Source of the DNA: RUG14871 sp045539425
Lineage (GTDB): Bacteria > Bacillota_I > Bacilli_A > Erysipelotrichales > Erysipelotrichaceae
Assembly (NCBI GenBank): GCA_045539425.1
Contig: JAZQFH010000032.1
Location: 1-9,536 of the forward strand
Reading direction: 5' to 3'
Length of the DNA: 9,536 nucleotides
In this document: piece by piece, positions 6,620-9,536 of the stretch
How positions within the stretch are numbered: position 1 is the stretch's first letter
Layout of the letters: the number at the start of each line of letters is the position of its first letter
Translations under genes and position numbers: made by a program
Notes under the pieces: model-generated
Told to the model about the DNA's origin: nothing
What the model saw: only the letters and a program-made list of their open reading frames with translations
The model's database searches: none

Positions 6620-7408
6620 TTAGTTGGCTGCGCCGACTTTGGAGTCAACACGCATGCCCATGCCTGCCGTGTGAGCGGAGACATCGCTTGCGAGGTAGAC
6701 AACCGCGTTGGCAACTTCTTCCGGTTTGGCATAACGTTTGTCCATGGCATAGTTGCCGGCCAACATTGCCATTGCTTCTTCATGTGTCATTGTATCACCG
6801 AAGAAGTCTTTTTCAATACGGAGCATCATTGGCGTATCGACCGGACCCGGGCAGACATAGTTGACATGAACGCCAACCGGACCGAGTTCCATTGCCACGC
6901 ATTTTGTTAAACCTGCAACGGCATATTTGGAGGAAACATAAGCGCTGTTTCCTGCTGTCGGTTCATAAGCAGCTGCGGAAGCAACCACGACGACGGCACC
7001 GCTCTTCTTTTCGATTAATGTCGGTGCGGCATATTTCATAAGTAACATGACGGAGAAGACGTTGAGCATATACGTCTGCTGGAAGAGATCCAGTGTCATA
7101 TCCTGAACCGGATGAGCTTTTCCTTCATATCCTGCGTTCGGAACGATGATATCAAGTGTTCCGAAGTGAGCCTTTGCGTTTTCAACAAGGTTCTTGATGT
7201 CTTCTTCTTTGTTCATATCTGCGACAAATCCCGCAACTGTGCCTTCTTTGGCATTCAGTGTCGGTAATAAGGCGTCGATCTTTGCCTGACTTGTGGAAGA
7301 GAACGCAACCTTTGCGCCTTCACGTAAGAACGCTTTGACAACGGCTGTTCCGATACCGCCCGTACCACCTGTGACGAGTACGACTTTGTCTGTTAAATGT
7401 AAATCCAT
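6620..7408 (-). CDS. Short-chain dehydrogenase/reductase (SDR) family oxidoreductase
   Basis: This 262-residue classical SDR oxidises or reduces a hydroxyl/keto group with NAD(H) or NADP(H). The Rossmann dinucleotide motif TGGTGGIG is at 13-20 and NAG at 91-93. The catalytic tetrad is N116, S144, Y157 and K161 (YVSSK), followed by CPGPVDTPM (186-194), which closes over the cofactor. The C-terminus ends TAGMGMRVD, the usual family ending. Such proteins include 3-oxoacyl-ACP reductase-like enzymes, sugar dehydrogenases and hydroxysteroid dehydrogenases; the substrate is not readable from sequence. The start at 7408 is chosen because the SDR fold begins there; the frame is open to 7459 but that part covers the promoter. 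The AAAGGA binding site lies about 12 bases before the ATG, a rather long gap. It is transcribed alone, convergent with the PIN-like gene and divergent from the TnpB relic. Confidence 0.92.
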   Translation of the reverse strand: MDLHLTDKVVLVTGGTGGIGTAVVKAFLREGAKVAFSSTSQAKIDALLPTLNAKEGTVAGFVADMNKEEDIKNLVENAKAHFGTLDIIVPNAGYEGKAHPVQDMTLDLFQQTYMLNVFSVMLLMKYAAPTLIEKKSGAVVVVASAAAYEPTAGNSAYVSSKYAVAGLTKCVAMELGPVGVHVNYVCPGPVDTPMMLRIEKDFFGDTMTHEEAMAMLAGNYAMDKRYAKPEEVANAVVYLASDVSAHTAGMGMRVDSKVGAAN

Positions 7409-7447
7409 AATACTGAAAATTCCTTTCCGTGTTTTATCACAACTTTC

Positions 7448-7475
7448 ATTGTAATACATTCCGGCGAAGACTCAA
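7448..7475 (-). promoter_or_regulatory. Promoter of the SDR gene
   Basis: On the minus strand TTGAGT (7475-7470) and TACAAT (7453-7448) are separated by 16 bp. Transcription should begin near 7441, giving a leader of about 33 bases before the ATG at 7408. Confidence 0.65.
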
Positions 7476-7543
7476 CAGGTAATCAGCCGTTTTTTTGTGC
7501 CGATTTTGCGTGGGAAATATTTCAGCAGGGGATGCTTTTCCTG

Positions 7544-7549
7544 TATAAT
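7544..7549 (+). promoter_or_regulatory. -10 box (TATAAT) reading into the tnpB relic and GH1 gene
   Basis: A perfect TATAAT is preceded by TG directly, and by TTCAGC at 7521-7526 as a weak -35 with 17-bp spacing. The expected start is near 7556, only a few bases before the TnpB-like frame begins at 7562. No terminator is obvious before the GH1 start at 8010, so this may be the GH1 promoter with an IS relic sitting in its leader. The hairpin at 7935-7957 has no T tail after it. Confidence 0.5.
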
Positions 7550-7561
7550 AAAGGCAGGTAG

Positions 7562-7894
7562 TTTTATATAAGATTTGGAAGACTGAAAGACAAGCTTGGA
7601 TATCTTTGCGATTACTATGGTATCAATCTGATCAAGCAGGAAGAATCGTATACCAGCAAAGCATCCTTCTATGACAGAGATGATATACCTGTATACAACG
7701 ATGATGATCCTAAGGAATACTCATTCTCCGGTACAAGAGTAAAAAGAGGCCTGTATAAGACCTCGAATGGCATGTGTATCAATGCGGACATTAATGGAGC
7801 ATTGAACATACTTAAGAAAAGTAGCGTTGCGGACTTAAATGTCCTATACGGTAGAGGGCAAGTGGACAGCCCGTTAAGAATAAGGCTTACCTGA
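7562..7894 (+). pseudogene. tnpB: 5'-truncated TnpB (IS200/IS605-type OrfB) remnant
   Basis: The frame is open for 110 codons but has no start; a TAG at 7559-7561 precedes it directly. The translation is the C-terminal third of a TnpB: YIRFGRLKDKLGYL (2-15), EESYTSKASFYD (27-38), FSGTRVKRGLYKT (55-67) and NADINGALNILKK (74-86). D76 is the last RuvC catalytic aspartate. The RuvC-I aspartate and RuvC-II glutamate, together with the N-terminal DNA- and RNA-binding parts (about two thirds of a typical TnpB), are missing, so it cannot be a nuclease. Within the fragment there are no frameshifts or stops, so truncation seems fairly recent or the RNA is under constraint. The EESYTSKAS form without CxxC pairs points to the IS1341-like TnpB branch. 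The likely cause is a deletion joining the promoter region to the 3' part of the element. Confidence 0.88.
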
Positions 7895-7966
7895 TAGTAT
7901 CAGGTGGAAACGTAAAAGCAAACTTCTTAAGAAGCCCATAAGTCTTTAGCTTATGGGAGGTTCACC
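7825..7966 (+). ncRNA. Putative TnpB omega-RNA (reRNA) scaffold overlapping the tnpB 3' end
   Basis: Active TnpB proteins use an RNA made from the 3' end of tnpB plus the IS right end, with the following flank as guide. That part is preserved here. Hairpins in order are GGAC/GTCC (7831-7844), GGGC/GCCC (7856-7872), ACCTGAT/ATCAGGT with loop AGT (7889-7905, containing the tnpB stop), the palindrome CTTCTTAAGAAG (7923-7934), and CCCATAAG/CTTATGGG with a 7-base loop (7935-7957). The closing GGAGGTTCAC (7956-7965) resembles the end of known omega-RNA scaffolds. The guide would start at about 7966. The 5' limit is uncertain. Structure and position support the call; expression is unknown. Confidence 0.6.
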
Positions 7967-7994
7967 AATCATCAGTAATGAATTCATGCGACAG

Positions 7995-8001
7995 AAGGAG
8001 G
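7995..8001 (+). promoter_or_regulatory. Ribosome binding site of the GH1 gene
   Basis: AAGGAGG sits eight bases before the ATG at 8010, a near-consensus site implying strong translation. It lies about 30 bases beyond the end of the IS relic, so the native translation signal is intact. Confidence 0.9.
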
Positions 8002-8009
8002 ATTTGTGA

Positions 8010-9473
8010 ATGTCATTCAAAAAAGGCTTTTTATGGGGCGGTGCCACAGCTGCCAACCAGTGCGAGGGTGCCTGGAATCTTGACGGCAGAGGACCAGCCT
8101 TAACCGACGTTACCACCGGAGGAACAGTCTCCGAACCGCGTAAGATCACCTATATCGACAAGGACGGAAAACCGGGATTTCTGACAAGACTGCAGAAACT
8201 GCCGGAAGGGGCACACTATGCGGTACTGGACGATTGCCTCTATCCGAACCATGACGGAATCGATTTCTATCATCACTACAAGGAAGATATCGCTCTGTTT
8301 GCGGAAATGGGCTTCAGCGTATTCCGTATGTCCATCTCCTGGAGCCGTATCTATCCGAAAGGAACGGAAGAAGAACCGAACCAGGCGGGAATCGAATTCT
8401 ATCGCAATGTATTCAAGGAATTAAGAAAATACAATATCGAACCGTTAGTCACGATCTGGCACTTCGATACGCCGCTTTATCTGGAAGAGAAACTCGGTGA
8501 CTGGAAGAACCGTGAACTGATTCCGCTTTATGTCAAATTTGCCAAGACATGCTTCACGGAATTCAAGGGCTTAGTCAAATACTGGCTGACATTCAACGAA
8601 ATCAACAACACCATCAACTTCTTACCGGACAACATGGATGATTCCTATTTCCAGAATGCCTATCAGCATCTGCACAACCAGTTTGTGGCATCCGCACAGG
8701 CTGTCAAGATCGGTCACGACATCGATCCGGAAAACATGATCGGCTGCATGATCTGCGGTATCACATACTATCCGCATACGGATGATCCGAAGGATATCTT
8801 ATGGAACCGCTACAAATGGGAAAAGGGTATCTTCTACTGCGGCGACGTTCAGTGCTTCGGTAAATATCCGACATACGCCAAGAAACTCTGGAAAGAGCAC
8901 AATGTCAAACTCGACATCACAGCCCAGGATCTGAAGGATCTCGAAGAAGGTACGGTCGATATGTATACCTTCTCCTATTACATGAGCCAGTCCGTCACAA
9001 CGCATAAGGGTGAATCCGAAACTTCCGGCAACATGAGCCGCGGTGTCCGCAACTCCTATCTGACATATTCCGACTGGGGCTGGGCCTATGACCCGGATGG
9101 ATTACAGTACTATCTCGAAATGATCTATGACAGATATGAAAGACCTCTGATGGTCGTTGAAAACGGCGTCGGTGCCTATGATACGGTCGAAGAAGACGGG
9201 TCGATCCACGACCCATACCGTATCGACTACTTCCGCAAGCACATCAAGTCGATGAAGAAGGCTGTGGAGAATGGTGTCGATCTTCGAGCTTATACGACCT
9301 GGGGTCCGATCGACCTGGTCGCTGCTTCGACTGGCGAGATGAGAAAGCGCTATGGCTTCATCTACGTCGACAAGCACGATGATGGTACCGGAACGATGGC
9401 TCGATCCAGAAAAGATTCCTTCTACTGGTACAAGAAGGTCATCGAAAGTAACGGAGAAGATCTTGATTGCTGA
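8010..9473 (+). CDS. Glycoside hydrolase family 1, probable 6-phospho-beta-glucosidase
   Basis: This 487-residue enzyme should cleave phosphorylated beta-glucosides (such as cellobiose-6-phosphate) delivered by a PTS. It starts FLWGGATAANQCEGAW (7-22), the GH1 opening. The acid/base glutamate is E197 in TFNEIN and the nucleophile is E384 in VVENGVGAYD. The substrate-phosphate loop ASTGEMRKRYGFIYVD (439-454) carries K446 and Y448, which separate 6-phospho enzymes from plain beta-glucosidases; the serine usually found in this loop (LVSASTGEM in relatives I recall) is alanine here, A438. There is no signal peptide, so it is cytoplasmic. No PTS gene or antiterminator site is visible nearby. Expression probably depends on the TATAAT at 7544, reading through the TnpB relic. 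Codon use shifts in the last 200 or so bases. No terminator is visible before the window ends. Confidence 0.9.
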   Translation: MSFKKGFLWGGATAANQCEGAWNLDGRGPALTDVTTGGTVSEPRKITYIDKDGKPGFLTRLQKLPEGAHYAVLDDCLYPNHDGIDFYHHYKEDIALFAEMGFSVFRMSISWSRIYPKGTEEEPNQAGIEFYRNVFKELRKYNIEPLVTIWHFDTPLYLEEKLGDWKNRELIPLYVKFAKTCFTEFKGLVKYWLTFNEINNTINFLPDNMDDSYFQNAYQHLHNQFVASAQAVKIGHDIDPENMIGCMICGITYYPHTDDPKDILWNRYKWEKGIFYCGDVQCFGKYPTYAKKLWKEHNVKLDITAQDLKDLEEGTVDMYTFSYYMSQSVTTHKGESETSGNMSRGVRNSYLTYSDWGWAYDPDGLQYYLEMIYDRYERPLMVVENGVGAYDTVEEDGSIHDPYRIDYFRKHIKSMKKAVENGVDLRAYTTWGPIDLVAASTGEMRKRYGFIYVDKHDDGTGTMARSRKDSFYWYKKVIESNGEDLDC

Positions 9474-9536
9474 TAATGCTGCTACTATGAATCTTACAAG
9501 AAATAAGGTACGGGAAATAAATTATCCGAATAGCAT
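9474..9536. other. Downstream of GH1, nothing assignable
   Basis: These 63 bases are A+T-rich and hold no hairpin terminator. An ATG at 9487 opens a frame to the window edge (MNLTRNKVREINYP), but it lacks a ribosome binding site and is too short to assign. Confidence 0.3.

Larger units (their letters stand above)
7562..7966 (+). mobile_element. Right-hand remnant of an IS200/IS605-family element
   Basis: The remnant comprises the tnpB 3' third, the omega-RNA-like region and the subterminal hairpin of the right end, closing at about GGTTCAC. No left end and no tnpA are present. Single-strand transposition by TnpA in trans would need both ends, so the remnant should be immobile. Its base composition is more A+T-rich than the GH1 and valS genes. 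Confidence 0.75.

Noticed and set aside
6139..6783. 214-codon open frame on the minus strand spanning the PIN-like gene and the SDR 3' end
   Set aside because: It crosses two real genes and both terminator hairpins and has no recognisable domain.
7409..7459. Upstream extension of the SDR frame to 7459
   Set aside because: It would cover the -10 box and the expected transcription start. SDR homology starts at 7408.
7986..8009. Seven-codon frame (MRQKEDL) ending directly before the GH1 ATG
   Set aside because: It overlaps the GH1 ribosome binding site and has no binding site of its own. Coupling is possible in principle but nothing supports translation.
9487..9536. Open frame starting at an ATG and running off the window
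   Set aside because: It has no ribosome binding site or recognisable domain, and only 16 full codons are visible.
1..9536. CRISPR array, tRNA or rRNA genes, integrase attachment sites, defence operon
   Set aside because: I saw no regularly spaced direct repeats, tRNA cloverleaf, rRNA segment, recombinase or multi-gene defence cluster.

Overview
The window looks like chromosome from a low-to-moderate GC Gram-positive bacterium (Bacillota), probably an anaerobic gut-type lineage such as the Erysipelotrichia. The grounds are a T-box riboswitch in front of valS, strong AGGAGG-type ribosome binding sites, many U-tailed hairpin terminators, an IS30 element, an IS605-type TnpB relic and a 6-phospho-beta-glucosidase-type GH1 enzyme. 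The lineage is an inference; no rRNA or other phylogenetic marker apart from valS is present.

Layout. 1-1061: an IS30-family insertion sequence with an intact DDE transposase; the right end is visible, the left end is at or beyond the window edge. 1086-1795 (minus): an HD-domain phosphohydrolase with its own terminator. 1796-1853: a 58-bp divergent promoter region in which both genes appear to be transcribed from, or very near, their start codons. 1854-2462 (plus): a CpXC zinc-ribbon protein. 2463-5922 (plus): a complete operon made of a sigma-A-type promoter, a valine T-box (specifier GUC), a GNAT acetyltransferase, valS (ATGA overlap) and a terminator. 5981-6615 (plus): a single PIN-like (NYN/PIN7-type) ribonuclease gene followed by two hairpins. 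6620-7475 (minus): a short-chain dehydrogenase with its promoter. 7544-7966 (plus): a promoter followed at once by a 5'-truncated tnpB with its 3' omega-RNA-like hairpins and IS right end. 8010-9473 (plus): a GH1 enzyme.

The valS operon is the best understood part: uncharged tRNA-Val should stabilise the antiterminator and raise expression of both the acetyltransferase and the synthetase. The other genes are mostly single-gene units of housekeeping or stress type with no obvious shared pathway.

The most unusual part is 7544-8010. A relic of a TnpB element, without the residues needed for nuclease activity but with a nearly complete omega-RNA-like 3' end, lies between a TATAAT promoter and the GH1 ribosome binding site. 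Any transcript from that promoter would carry the omega-RNA fold, and the stretch in guide position runs towards the GH1 translation start. It may be plain decay, an orphan guide RNA usable by a TnpB-like protein elsewhere in the genome, or a domesticated leader.
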